The position numbers were made by a program, and so were the translations under genes. Below, one piece after another: positions 49,701 through 62,813 of a stretch of 64,000 nt of DNA. The stretch spans positions 214,228-278,227 of the forward strand of contig VWZW01004041.1 in assembly GCA_013397115.1 (NCBI GenBank), read 5' to 3'. Below the pieces are notes generated by a model. It worked only from the letters and a program-made list of their open reading frames with translations. It did not search any database and had not been told where the DNA came from. Origin of the DNA: Edolisoma coerulescens. Lineage: Eukaryota; Chordata; Aves; Passeriformes; Campephagidae. Position 1 is the stretch's first letter. Every line of letters starts with the position of its first letter.

Positions 49701-50211
49701 CTTCCTTAATGATTGAAGCCTTCCTGCTCACAAGCAGCTACTTGTGCTGACTAATTTTGGCTCCACTCCGTGAATAAGTAAGATGAGCAGGTAATAAAAT
49801 ATATTTTCCTGACTTTTATGGGTATATGACCTGATAATTATTTGCAGAAGCTGGTATTTTTTATATGTAATTTTAGAAAGGTCCCAGTCAATCTTAACTC
49901 CTAAATGTACAATAAGTTTTTGGCTTCTTTTACTGCTGAAGTCAGTGGTGGGGCTGTTGGGAACTTTAATGCATTTGTTCCTCTCATTGACTCCTCCTGA
50001 CCCCATCTAGTTTTTCCATTCAGTTTTCTGTTATTCTGGAAAAGGTTGGTCTTCAAAAGTTAAATCAGAAGCCAAACTTTCAAGGACATCCTAAGAGGAG
50101 GATGTAATACAAGCAGCAATTGTCTCAAGGTACGACAATTAATTAAAAAATTACTATAAATAATTTTAACTTTGGTAGTTTGTATTATCCATAAGAATTT
50201 CCCTTTTGAAG

Positions 50212-50242
50212 CCGAGGTCCCTTCAACCTCAATGATTCTGTG
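50212..50242 (+). mobile_element. CR1 LINE, extreme 3' end remnant
   Basis: GCCGAGGTCCCTTCAACCTC followed by AATGATTCTGTGG matches the last 30 bases of avian CR1 elements. Very short, so moderate confidence. Confidence 0.6.
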
Positions 50243-53195
50243 GCTATGTGAGTTTCTGAGTCAGTGACTTTGTTGGGAGCAAGTGATAAATGTGCTACAA
50301 AAAAGCATTGCCTGTCTGAGTTTCGACTTTGCTGTTTTCTTCTTCTAATTTTTTAGGGGCTCTAGGATGTTAAGCCTCCTGACTTATTTTTCCATGTTTA
50401 CTCCTGACTGGATTCCCCTCTTAGCTACCTCCTGCCAGGATTCAACCATTTCACATTTTTACTAAAGTCTATTTTTGTGCCTTATGCTATTCACTCTCAC
50501 ATGTATGAGGTCTTCAGTTCCTGGAATTAGATTTGGACTGATGCTTTAAAATCAAGTTGAGGTTCAAGGGCTGTAAACAGACACCCCCAGCCCCCACCTT
50601 TGCAGACATAATCTGTCATTGCACTAAAGAGAGTAGAGGAATTTGGAACATAATCACTTCAGAATATGGAGAGAGGTTAAATAAGTTTCTCCATAGCCGT
50701 GAGAGGATGGTGAGAAACCTTGTTGTGAAAAGCAGGGTGATTTCTGTATTTTCATTCCCTGGATGTAAGCACTGCCCTATGTTTCCTGTAACTGATTTCT
50801 TTTTCCACCCCACCTTACTGAAATGCTTTTTTTAAAAGGTAAATTCATCTTGTGCTTTGAAACTTTTCAGAATTTGCTTATGAACTGCTTTCCCTTTTAT
50901 TGGATGAGTCATGAGTCGAAAGCTCTGTCCTGCAGTTCTACCATGAGTAATGCCTAACATTTTCTTGGGTTCTCTTTTAGAAGACTATTAAATTAAAAAA
51001 AGAATCTGTTTTTTGATATCTTAATGGACAATTAGGTGCCTGGGTCTCAGAACTGATTTACATTTACCACTGCAGTAATTTAAATTTTTTTCCTTCAATT
51101 TAAGGATGTCACTGTTTTCCTTGCATGAACAAGTTGCTGGTCACAGCACTCTATCTTTAAATAAATAAAGACATTTCAGGTTTTGGGTCTGCTGTATGAG
51201 TGCTGATTGTGCTTTTGGGGACAGTTTTCTCCCTGTGGTCTGTACTGACAGTAGGTAGGAAGGAAAGCTGGGCCATGCACACGAGCTTCAAATTACCTAT
51301 GTGACATTCAAGTTGTGGTAATGAGTATAGATGATATGTGGCTTCAGGATCCTATTCTTTCACCTGAGCACTGACTGAGAGAGGACATGGGCTATTTCCC
51401 TGAAACCTCTGCTCCGAGTCTTGTCCAGATAACGTGAATCTGAAAAAAAACTTCTGTGTGCATTCTCTCCTGCTGTTGGGGCAGACTGTGCCTGACTGCT
51501 CAGGTGGCAGATCCTTCCTGTTGGATGCCAAGGCATTGGCACATCAGTGGGTGGGCGTTGGCAGTACCTAGCAGGGTATTTGACATGTCTGACCCTCAGA
51601 TATTTCCTGGTATAATGTAAGTGTAATTGGCACAGGTGGTTCCTTGGATCCAGCTGATGCAAACACTGGATTGTTGATAGCATCTCTAAACTTAGGCACA
51701 CTGAAAATAATGAAAGCCACATTTGCAGGTGGAATGTACACTCTGTCACCCTGAGGGGTTAGGAACCTGTCTGTTTTCTTGCTGAGGCAAATTATTGCCT
51801 TAGGTTACATTGGAAATATTGGGAGGTGATGGGTGTTTCAAGATTGGCAGAGTTTTCTGAGGCTGGTCATGGAAAACGGAGATGAAGGAAACTCTTGATC
51901 ATGGAACCATCCCTAGAAGTGGTAGATGGAAAAATGCTGGTATTGTAATTGTGAAATGAGCTCTCTGGAGGGATTTTGAGTTTTCTTAGCTGAATTTCTT
52001 GCAAATGAGAGATGGGCTGCTCCACAGCCCACATACCACAGGTAACAACAGAAGCAGGTTGGAAGACTGAAATTTTCAGGCCAGTGGATCAGCAGCTTGA
52101 CTTCCAAGTTTTGGTGCATTTGCAACTGAAAAAGTCATTGCCAAATTTCTGGAAATGGAAGTGCATGGAGAACTTTTACACTTCTTTGTTCTTACCAGTC
52201 TCATGTGTCTGGAGGGTTAATAGTGCAGAGACTCGCATTGGAAATGAGTGAACAGACTGCCTTCCAAATGTGAGTTTAGCGTGTCTCTCTTTGACTTGCA
52301 GGGAAACAAGGTTCTGTGGCATAGTCATAAATAACTGCAAAGCTCAAGCTAAAATTATGGATAAAACCCCCTAAGGTCACCATTGTATTTTTCCTATGGG
52401 GAGGAAAAATAGAGTCTGGAATCTGAGCACTCCTAAGCCTAATGATTAGAAATTCATTGAATTTGGCTTCTAATAGCAAAATCTTGGCTCTGGGATCTCT
52501 CTTTCCAGCTAATTCTGATGTATCTGTCTCTACTTGTGCCATCACAAACTGTTAGAACCTCATGATAATAATGGGAAATATTTATCAAAATACTAGCCCT
52601 GTTCTGCAAGGAGACTTGTACAGTTTAAAAGATAATTTTTCTTTTCTTCCAATATCAATTTTTAGAAAATAATGAGAACAAACAATGCAGCCATCCTGGA
52701 ACAGACTGTGTTAGCAGTTCATCGTGTACTCAGAACTTGTGTGCCAGTTCCTTTCAAAATGGGTTACTGAACATCAGCTGATAGATGTGAAGTAGTTGGA
52801 CTCCTGTAATTTGCTGCCTATCTGGGATTTACCAGTGCAAAAGAAGATACAGGCCGTGACTTGTATGCCTGCCGAATTTGGGGGTTTAGTAATTGAAAGG
52901 ACTGTGACACATAGTCACTTTTTAATTGAAACTGCACAGGTCCCTACTGAGCTACAATATTTTCAGATGTGGCATAGTTGTTCACACACTCATCAACATC
53001 CAAACTTTATTTCCTACCAAGAAGTACTCCTCTCCTTATATTTCATCTTATTGTTTTGCCTGTGGTCTCCCCCTTGGCCCTTCCAAACTAAAACTTCAGT
53101 CTGTAAATTGGGTGGGGGGAAAGATTAAAAAAACAAAACCAGGAACAACATCAACAAAAAACCCCCCAAACTCAAAAAACTCCAAAGAAAGCTGA
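50243..53195. other. Intergenic, no gene seen
   Basis: About 3 kb. A 129-codon open frame on the minus strand (51360-51749) has no recognisable features. Nothing else found. Confidence 0.5.
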
Positions 53196-53272
53196 TCTGT
53201 GCAGGGCCAAAAGTTGGACTTGATGATCCTGATGGTCCCTTCCAATTCATCATATTCAATGATTCTGTGGAC
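53196..53272 (+). mobile_element. CR1 LINE 3' end, first of a head-to-tail pair
   Basis: ATCTGTGCAGGGCCAAAAGT, TGGACTTGATGATCCTGATG, GTCCCTTCCAATTCATCATA, ending AATGATTCTGTGG. The A-rich stretch just before it (53125-53190) is low-complexity. Confidence 0.82.
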
Positions 53273-53612
53273 CTCATCATAGTCTACAGCTTCCTCATGA
53301 GGGGAAGAGGAGGGATAGGCACTGATCTCCTCTCTGGTGGCCACTGGCAGGACGCAAGGGAATAGCCTGAAGTTGTGTCAGGGGAGGTTTAGGCTGGATG
53401 TCAGGAAAAGGTTCTTCACCCAGAGGGTGGCTGGGCACTGGAACAGGCTCCACAGGGAAGTGGTGGCAGAACCAAACCTGCCAGAGTTCAAGAAAAATTT
53501 GGACAATACTCTTGGCATGTGGTGTGACTCTTGGGGATTGTCCTGTGGAGGGCCAAGAGCTGGACTTTGATAATCCTTGGGGTCCCCTCCAACCCAGGAT
53601 ACTCTGTGATCC
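53273..53612 (+). mobile_element. CR1 LINE 3' fragment, second of the pair
   Basis: Starts with TTCCTCATGAGGGGAAGAGG and continues with GACGCAAGGGAATAGCCTGA, AGGTTCTTCACCCAGAGGGT, GGCACTGGAACAGGCTCCAC and ends GGTCCCCTCCAACCCAGGAT-ACTCTGTGAT. About 340 bp, + strand, beginning where the first CR1 3' end stops. Antisense open frames over it (53096-53344, 53295-53633) are shadows of the repeat. Confidence 0.9.
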
Positions 53613-55687
53613 TAACAAAAGCTGCCATTCCATCAGGTAATACCACCTGAACTTTTTTTGCTTGGCCTTCTGTAGCTCTGCAGCCAGAGGCTCAGGAGTG
53701 CTCAGAGTGCACAGACTGAGTGCAGCTCATTGACTTGAAATAGGGTTTGCACTTTCTGCTCCCACACACAACTTGATCTCTGGTGCAAAAGTAATGTGAG
53801 CAGGCTGGAAAGTCCCCCCGAGCCTTTAGGTTTGCTTGGATTTTCTGGATGTGCTCTGCTCATGTTACATCCACCCCTGAGGCACTGAATATGGGAATAA
53901 TCCTGCAGAGCAGTTTTGCCTCTAGCCCTGCTGAGGATTCCCTATCTGTGATATTGTTACAGCTTTTGGCTCCTCCACGTTTTTTGTGCGAAGGACAGAG
54001 GAAGAAGAAAATGTCTGGTGATTGGATACTCTTTGGCAGTGGTTCAAAATTATAAATGAAGTATTTTCTCCTTACAAACAGAAAAAGCTCACTGCTGCTT
54101 TATTACTTGTTCTTTGTGTAGAATTATAATGACTAGGCAGTATAGTTTGCTGACAGGCTGTCTGGAAGTGTTAATTGAAGCTAATTAAAGGAAAAAAGCA
54201 AGAAATAGAACCTATACTCAGATTTTGCTGTAGGCTCAATGCTCTTGTTTTTTAGTGTATAGGTAATTTCACAACATACTCTGACTTTTTTCCAGCCTTC
54301 AGGAAGTTTGTCTACTGGATTTGCTGTGTCTATCTAGAAAAGGCAGGCTTGAAGGTAGAACTTGCAATGAGCATGAGGAGAGCCAGGATCCTTGAAAATA
54401 CACAGCTCAACCACATGTGTTTTACATTTTCTTTGTGTATTAGTTCATCTCGTATGCTTGTTGCCCAACTGGATCTCCTGCTCTTGTAATCTGTTGAGTT
54501 ACCGTAAAAGCAGGCAATAACTTTGATATCTCTCATCTACTTTCTTCCCTCTTTAACTTTTCTGTAGTTCTCTGATGTCCTTGTTTTTGTTTTCCCCAAT
54601 ATGTTGTAGAAAGGTGAAAAAATTATGCTGAAGTTGATTGAAAGAAGTAGTAAGTTTATCAGTAATTCAAATAGAGAAGCGGTTTAAGGACTAGAGATAA
54701 CACAATCACAGAAGGCCAAGGACAGCTAACTTTTAGATGAATGTGTGTTTATCTGTACTGGCCTAAAGCTGGTCTTAAGGTTTTCAGAGTTATGACCAAA
54801 AAAGAGAAATTTGATATTAACTCTGTAAAATGATAAACTTAATCACCAGTGACACATATTGTGAAAATACCACCACTGTTTACCATGTAATGCCTTGTGG
54901 TGCTAGTCCAATACAGCTTTGGCTAGTGTGGGCTATGACCTGAATTAATAATATTGTTTTGCTCTTCTCTGTTAAAATGTCAGGTTTTTTTATTCTTTTT
55001 GAGGACTATCAATGTAAATAAAGATGTCTTTTAGACTTCCTGTCTGACTAACAGGAGTGGCTATTAAGATGAAATCCGTTCATTACAGGTAATGGTTTGT
55101 ACACAGAGATGAGCAAATATTGTCACTTTTCCTTGCAGTGACTTATTTGTGTAGGTCTCTATTCTTTTCCCTTTGAAGTGGTTAAATACAGGGTTTTCTT
55201 CTCTATGTGCTCGTGTACAGTATTGAACACTGGAATATTTTGTTTCAATTTGTACTTGTTTAATTTTGGGTAAGTCACCTAATTATTTTTCTTTATGCCT
55301 CAATGGGAAAAGGACTTTCTTTTATCTCTTTTCGGGTTAAGACCCTTTTGGAATTTTTGCTTGTTTGTAGGGGAAATAATGAATCTTAGCTCCAATTTCA
55401 TTACACTTGGAAGAGTCATGTTAACTAATAGCAGAAAACTGTGATAATCTGTAGGCATTTCTTCTGAGCAGCACAGTCTACAATGCTACATTTGTACAAT
55501 CTAAGGTGCAAAAATCTCCTATTTTTGCTGTGTTGAAAGAACAGCCCTTTTATTTCTGATCTCTCTACATTGGAGGCAAGATGAAATCCTGGCTATGGTG
55601 TCAGGGGTAAATGAGACCAAAGCAGGGCAATTTCATTTGAGTTAATTTATTGCCAACATAAACCTCTGACCTCTAATACCACACCGG
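53613..55687. other. Intergenic, no gene seen
   Basis: About 2 kb of AT-rich sequence with T runs and no identifiable feature. Confidence 0.55.
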
Positions 55688-56167
55688 GGTCCCCAGCACA
55701 GGAAGGATACAGACCTGCTGGAGTGAATCCAGAGGAGGACCATGAAGACTATTAGAGGGATGGAACACCTCTCCTATTAGGAGAGGCTGAGAGAGTTGGG
55801 ATTGTTCAGCCTGGAGAAGAGAAGGCTTTGGGAAGCATTAGAGCAGCCTTCGAGTACTGGAAGGGGGCCTAAAAGAGAGCTGGAGAGGGACTTTCTACAA
55901 AGACACACAGTAATAGGAGAAGGGATGATGGTTTTAAACTGAGAACAAGTTTAGATCAAATATCGGGAAAAAATTCTTTACTGTGAGGGTGGTGAGGCAC
56001 TGGAAAAGGTTGCCCAGAGTTGTGAGTGCTCCATCCCTGGAACTGATCAAAGCCATGCTGGAAGGGGCTCTGAGCAAACTGGTCTAGTGGAAGGTGTCCC
56101 TGCCTGTGGCAGGGGGTTGGAACGAGATGGTCTTTAAGGTCCCTTCCAACCCAAACCATTCTATGTT
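55688..56167 (+). mobile_element. CR1 LINE 3' fragment (longest in window)
   Basis: Sense CR1: GAGTGAATCCAGAGGAGGAC, TTGTTCAGCCTGGAGAAGAG, AGGCACTGGAAAAGGTTGCC, TGGAACTGATCAAAGCCATG, and the end GGTCCCTTCCAACCCAAACC-ATTCTATG. About 480 bp, 5'-truncated, many substitutions, non-coding. Confidence 0.9.
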
Positions 56168-57769
56168 ATTGGGAGTCCATCAGAGGGAAGCTGGGGCCTC
56201 TCAGAACCATGGCTGTGAGGTGCTGAATTTACAGCTGGCATGCCCTTGATTGCTGCTTTGTGTCTAGTCTTGGGGACGGGGGGGGAGAAAAAGTATGGGC
56301 TGGTGGGAAGGTGTTGTTCAGCCTGATGGCAGCTGGGCATCTTGGAAGGGAAAGCCCTCATACCATGCATCGGCCACAGGTGCAGGCACTGCCATGGCTG
56401 AGAGCAACCCACAGTGAAGAGAGCTGGTCTGCAAACCGGGTGCTGAAAGCCTGTTTTACCTGTTCCTCTAAAAATATCATTGAACACAAGAGGCTGTGAC
56501 CAGGAACACGGTTGCCCCTTCTGTGCGTGTTTGAGTCAAGGCTGGTGTCGGTGCAGGTGATGTCGAACTGGCTCTTTGGGTTAAGGGCACAGGAAAGCCC
56601 TGTGCTGTCTGTCAGAGAGCAAGGGAAGTGTAAAAACCAAGGAGTTGCACCCCTCAGAATGACGTGGTAGTAGCTTGCCTTACTGCTGCTCTGAGAACCA
56701 ATGAACATTTTTACATGGTGATTATTCTGCACCGCATAAAAGGTAAAATATAGCTCCAGAGTGCACCGAGCTAACACTTATTATTCAGTTCCTGGACCTC
56801 AAAAGTAAATTCTTTTCCAGTGAAACTGCCTCTAAAAGGCTAATTGCTAGAAATGTGACCACTAATCAGTTTGTTCCCATAATACTGCCAGCTACAGAAA
56901 TTGGTGTGCCCCTTCCAGAAGGGGAGATTTTAAACACTTGGATAAGATTAAAAAAACCCCAAAAGATGCCAAGTGGCTGTTTCAGTGGCCTGCTGCCTAA
57001 AACAATTTTGAGGGGGAGTGGGTGAAAAGAAGTCACCAAATCTGTTATGCCCTTCTTTATCTCCTTATTTTAAATATTTTCATAATGTAGTCCATGATGA
57101 TGGAAACTCCATTTTTCTGGATATTTTGGATCTAAATGGGAAAATTTGCTAAAGATGCATTGTAAGAAAACTCATGCCTTGGCAAAAGGACTTACTGTAG
57201 TGCATGTGATTATTGATCTCCATTCCCAATCTTGGAGAAAGCTGGATTACCTACATAAATATGAGTCTATGTTTTTCTCCCGATGCCATCAGAATTCTAG
57301 TTGCATTGCATATATTCTACTGAGTGTGTTTCATATGATCCACTATGTAAAATAAAGATATGGAAGGAGCAGTCCAATATATCTTGCTTTCAAAGCAGGA
57401 TTTTGCCTCGTAGTGATCATAAACAGTTTTTTCTTTATGTTCAAGGAGGCCTTTAAAACCAGGAAGTGAATTACGGAATTGAACTTTGTAGGCAGAGAAA
57501 TGATAGTGGCTTCAGATTTCTTTGTTTTTTTTCTTCCACTCTCAAGGATCTACACAAAAATGTTCCTTGTCTGTCATTTTCAGGATGACCTATTTGACTG
57601 ACGTAGATATTTGTTTCTCCTTCTCCATCCCCCATGATATTTCCAAGGTACAGATGTGTAAAACAAGGCTAAAATGAGGAATATGTAGAAGAAAAAAGAA
57701 AAAGCACAAACTTCAGTTTACATGAATAACTACATTAGATCTGTGTGTGTAGGTAAATATATAAACACA
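56168..57769. other. Intergenic, no gene seen
   Basis: Begins with a moderately GC-rich patch (56170-56650) containing an 8-G run at 56278 and a 139-codon antisense open frame (56358-56777) without recognisable features, then AT-rich DNA. Confidence 0.5.
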
Positions 57770-57950
57770 CACCCCAAACCTCCATATATATTCTAATATA
57801 TGCTTTAAAAACATTCAATGTAATAGAAATTTATAACAAATATATAATAAAATAAGACATATTTTTTAAAATTATGAAAATATAAGTGAATGCAAGAAAA
57901 TATTTAAATAAACAGATGCCTATATATATATATATTTTATATGTGTATAT
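57770..57950. repeat. AT-rich low-complexity block with (TA)n
   Basis: Nearly pure A/T over about 180 bases, including an uninterrupted TA run at 57921-57935. It directly abuts the 5' break of the CR1 fragment at 57951. Confidence 0.85.
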
Positions 57951-58076
57951 ATTCAAGGACAGGTTGGATGAGATTGTGGGCAACCTGATCTAGTGGAAGG
58001 TAACCCTTCCCAAACCCAGGGGGCTGGAACTAGATGATCTTTAAGGTCCCTTCCAAACCAAGCTGTTCTATGATAT
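57951..58076 (+). mobile_element. CR1 LINE 3' end
   Basis: ATTCAAGGACAGGTTGGATG, GGGCAACCTGATCTAGTGGA, GGGGGCTGGAACTAGATGAT, AGGTCCCTTCCAAACCAAGC, TGTTCTATGATA. About 126 bp, + strand, 5'-truncated in the TA-rich block. Confidence 0.9.
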
Positions 58077-61000
58077 ATTGAAAGGAGTATTTTCAAAGGC
58101 AGAGGCTCATTTAAAATGACATTGTCTCTCTGCAGAAAGCATAGAGAAAAGAGGGGAAGAAATATGCAATAAAAATAAAACCCCTCTGTGACTGAAAATG
58201 GATTTATGCTTCAGACTCTACTTGAAGTGTAAGGCATAAACTCTTCAGCAGTGCTTTCTCTCTGATTATTGGTTCTGCAAGGGCAGCTGCCATGGATGAA
58301 TGCCACAGGTAGTGCCTTTTCCCACCTCTCCCTCCTAGTTTTAATTCTGCATTCTAGGAGTGTGGTGCATGGATCTGTGTATATGGTCCCATGCTAATAC
58401 AACCCATTTTAATGCATCGTTTGAAGGGCTCTTCATTATTTTTGCTCCTGGTTTTATGGTTTCTTAGATTTGTGACACCCAGTTTAATTTTGAGTTGGCT
58501 CTTACTACTGTGATTAATTCATGTCTATCTAAGCCTCTTATAATGCAGAATGACACAGGATCTTGAGTCCTTAAATGGTTAGTGTGGAAAAACTTCTGAT
58601 GGGCTGGATGTGTTGCTGAAGGACAGAATGTGTGTATTTACTTTCTGACCTCTCACATAAATGCTGTCAGAATTTGCTCTTAATTTGATTTGTGGCATTC
58701 CATTAACAGTTATTCTGCATATAGGAGAATAATAACTAATGATTCCCAGACTCCCAGAATTGTGAAATAAGGGCAGGCACTGTTTGGCAAAAAAGAGGTT
58801 GTACTTTAGTACAGACAGGAACTGTTCATATTAATCAAGTGATATCTGGTCTGAAACGACTTTTAGCTAATAACTTCTTATTCTCAGGTTAACCATATTG
58901 CTTACAGGTAACATGCTCTTCTATTTCAGATGATTACTAACAATCAGAGGCTAGATGTGTGGATTTCTGTCTCTTTCTGAAAGAGAAATGATGCTCTTGA
59001 TTGACCTTACTTTAAGATATGGTTAGTGTTGAAATGATGATGTTAGGGGTTAGAAAGGGCCTGGTGAAAGTTCACGGATTTGACTTTTGATTTGAGCCTT
59101 TGCAAAGGTGAACATGTGTGACATGAATGAGTTCAAAAATGTGAATTTAATTGTGTGAAGTTTCAAGGCTTATTTATTAAGGACATCATTTTGTGATAGA
59201 GAACTTTAGGGCCATCAGTAGTAGAAGGAAATGAGTCACACTGAGTTCACCTGGAAAACATGCTGTTAGCATGATACTTTTGGGCATAGATGTTGTTCCT
59301 AAAAGAATCCTTCTGCTAAAACCATCCTAATTTCTAGTTTGTTAAATATAAGCTAACACATTGAATGATGGAGAAGAAATTTAAACTGGGAGATTTTACA
59401 AGATGCAATTTGTTTTCCTAGCAGAAATAACATGTTTTGCAGGGTGCTAAAAAGCCATGTGGCACTGTAGAAGCTGCTCTCCATCGTTAACAGGCTGGAG
59501 CTAACAGGAGGCTCCCAGCAGGGAGTTCTTGTAAGGCAGGAGGAGTTTGTTGTGGAAGAGTGGGATAACAGCTGCCAGCTGCACCACTCTGCTAATGAGA
59601 CGTAGCACAGGTTTCCCCCGTGCTGCCAAGCCTGGTGTAAGAGGGGGTGAGACCTCCTTTAATATACAGGTAGGCTGTTTGACAGTTTTTTAAACTGTTT
59701 TTAATTCTCTGTCAGTTGTTGGCAAGGCCTGGTGCCTGTCTATTAGCAAGATCCCTCTTCCTGCTTTTGTGGTTTTGGGGGTTTTTTTGGTAATGAAAGT
59801 CATGTCCTTTACTGACACTTTGCTGATTTCTGAGAGCAATGCTTACATGCTCTTTCAGGTGTGATGCTTTATTCTCTTCTGAACTCCTGTTCTCTGAAAA
59901 AAGTTTTGGCTCACTGTCTCAGATGAGATTGAAATGTGGTTTGTGCTCTGCTTTATCTACATCTCTTCCATGAGGAAATTACATCTCAAAACCTCACTGT
60001 TGACATGACAAAGAGAAAAATGCAGGACACAGAGCCTGCTGCCTTGAATACATGTAACTCCACATGCACATACTGTTACCTACCAAAGGAGTCAAATAAA
60101 TTATCAGTCAGCCTTTACACTGTGATTCAAGCCTATGTGCAGATGAAAAACCCTATATAAGGTGTTAAATAAAAGGCAGTATGATAGTACAAGAATACAG
60201 TTTTATTGTGTCAGTGTGTCACTCAGGCTTCAACAAAAATTACCAATATTGCAAACTACAAGCAGTGGGTTTTTTGGTTTGGTGTTTTTTTTTTTGTACG
60301 AATTTACCTAGACATCTCTGACCAGCTGTGGGTATAATCACTGGTCATAGAAGCCAGTGGAAAAAAAAAATATTAGACTCTCCAACCGAACTCTAGTGAT
60401 GTTACCTGTTATTATGTATATACTTAATAAAAGTGAGTGAGTGTGTGAGTAACATCTCCACAGTCAGCTGGAGTGGAGGACTTTGCTTTTAGGAGTCCTG
60501 ACTTGAGCTCCTCACTGTGCTGTGGACTCGAATAAAAAGCAGAATCAACTAAATAGAAGGACTCATCAGCTCTCTCCTAGTCTTTACTAGGAAGTGCAGT
60601 TGTCTTGGTCTTACCTGGAAAGAGGAATGAGAACACCGCAAACTGAACAGTATCTCTCATGGAATGCTGTAATTGCCCAGCAGGTAGAGGGGCCGTTCTG
60701 AGCAGCACCAGAAGCCTGTGAAACACCATAATTCACTGGTATTTTAACCACTCTTGGGATCCTGGAGGTACAGTGGATCCTCTGGCAGAATGCCATGTGC
60801 CTGGGGAGAGCACTTCCTCATCTTGCCAACATTAATTTGGGATTAAAGATTTGAGCTAATATCTAATCATAGTCTTGAGCCAGACAATTTGGTTATGATG
60901 TTGTGGCATTTTGTTATTGTTCCTGGAGCATAAGTAACCCCTAAGTAGGAGTTGATAATGTTTTTAAAGGCTTTCAGGCATAATATAAAAGTGTGTTTTG

Positions 61001-62775
61001 TGGGAAGACAGCATATAAAAACTTGCATTTTTGTCAGGTTTCTAATTTATGGGGGAACAAGGACACGCAATAATGTAATTTATGTCTGTGTACATTATGT
61101 CACTGATCACAAGTAATGGAGTACAAGCAGGTGCTTTGATTTGTATGTGCAGAAATTGGTAGTAGGCTGAGCTAATGGTGAAGTAGCTTTAGCTTGCCAG
61201 AGGAAAGCCTTTGATTTAGTGTTGGTAGCATAAGAAGGTAAATCCAGATCTAATGCTGAGCAGAAAGACATAGCAAGCGTCCATGAAATCTGTACTTCTG
61301 CAGGCTGAAATATTGTTTTTTGGGGTCCTTTAAATTATAAGATTTAGGAGTGGAAACTTCATTTTGGAAATTAAGATTTTATGCAGACGTGTTCAGCTTT
61401 AAGGTTATCTCCTCCAAATGAAGACAGTGATTATGGTGATATTTGGCTGTTTCCAGTAAATGTGATTATATGATTATTTTTATCTGGTAATCTTAAATGC
61501 CTTTAAAAAAGACAAAAAATTCTACTAGTGGAAATGAAGATAGCTGGTTTATCCCATTTGTTAGTGAAATCTGTATATCATACACTAAATGCTTTAAATT
61601 CCCCCCGCCCCCCAAAATAAGCTTGTTTTTCAGATCTTGGTGTGTCACAGGAGCAGAATAATATATACTGGTATTTTCATACTTGGGCATATGAACCTTC
61701 AGTCAAAGCCTATGAAATATCTGCAATCTTTTTAAACCAGAGACTTCAGTAACAATTAAACTATTTTTTAATGTGTTTTTTTAACAGATTCTTCTTCCAT
61801 ATTTCAATCTTCTTAATCCATACATCTAAGGAAGGATTATATCCAGTTTGTTATTTCCAGGAAAACCTGGGGGGTAGGGAGGAATACCGTGTGCCACCAT
61901 CACCAAAGCAATCTGGTGCCGACAGTGGACAGAGCATGTGAACCCATTACATTGGGTGTAATACTTTTATGTACTCAGGACATGTTTGTGAGATCTTGGG
62001 GAAAAAACAAGGACATGCATTAATAATGAGATCAGTTTGCTAGGAAAGGCACTGAGGACCACCACTCTGTGTCAATTAAGAGCAATTTGGGGTGGCAGAT
62101 ATCTCGAATGCTGGCTGACTCAGCTTGCACAATGCAGCCAATAACCAAATAGCAGAATTTCACAAGCAGCTACAGCAAAAACACTCTGCCTCAGTTGGTG
62201 ACACAAAAACCAGTAATTTCCTGTGTAAAGTATTTTCTCTAGGAGTGAGATCCATTGATTCCAGTTTTTTCTTCACATCTAAGAAAGCATAATTTTCCCA
62301 CTATTCCTGTCTCCTTGTCCAAACGAATTCATTTCCTCCTTGTTCTTCCTGAGCCATGGATTAATCTTTTCCTTCAAATATTTTCCCTTAGTTTTCTTCT
62401 AGCCAAGTGTGTGAGTGAAAATGACTTCATCTTTTTTTGGTAGAATAAATCCTCTATGATTTTTGCTGTGAATATACCAGATTGACCTATAGTAGGTAAT
62501 GCCCTAATATAAGGTGAGGTTAATTAAAAGAAGAGCACCCCTTCCTTTTGTGAAAATGAGGTGTCTTTCTTCTCCTCTCTTGTCTCTTTCTAGTACAATA
62601 ATGTTTGGATACATCTCTTGGTCACTAAGAATAAAGGAAAAACATTGGAGGAGAAAGATGTGTGCAGCATTTCAAATGGATAAAAAATGAAATTGTTTAA
62701 CATGGAATGGTCAAATACTTCAGTAACTTAGACATCAAGGACCTTTCTGTAAATGTAGTACGTAACAATTCCAAA
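58077..62775. other. Intergenic or INSC 5' region, no exon seen
   Basis: About 4.7 kb. It could belong to an INSC intron or 5' flank, because an upstream INSC exon must exist somewhere to the left of 63178. I found no CpG island or clear first exon. T-rich run at 60283-60295; GTGA-type repeats at 60434-60450. Confidence 0.45.
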
Positions 62776-62813
62776 TCATATCACAGAATAATTAGGGTTG
62801 GAAGGGACCTCAC
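62776..62813 (-). mobile_element. CR1 LINE 3' end remnant, antisense
   Basis: ATATCACAGAATAATTAGGG followed by TTGGAAGGGACCTCACTT is the reverse complement of the CR1 3' terminus. Only about 38 bp retained. Confidence 0.72.

Larger units (their letters stand above)
37116..50211. other. Intergenic gene-poor stretch
   Basis: About 13 kb with no gene I can support. Holds poly-A/T tracts (40139-40154, 41502-41510, 42996-43010), overlapping palindromes at 40214-40246 and a perfect CRE at 43702. Open frames up to 134 codons (39864-40268 and 40259-40651 on the minus strand) show no known family. Confidence 0.5.

Noticed and set aside
53096..53633. Minus-strand frames of 82 and 112 codons
   Set aside because: They are antisense shadows of the two CR1 fragments.
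56270..56300. Possible G-quadruplex around an 8-G run
   Set aside because: The fourth G-run is too distant for a canonical motif.
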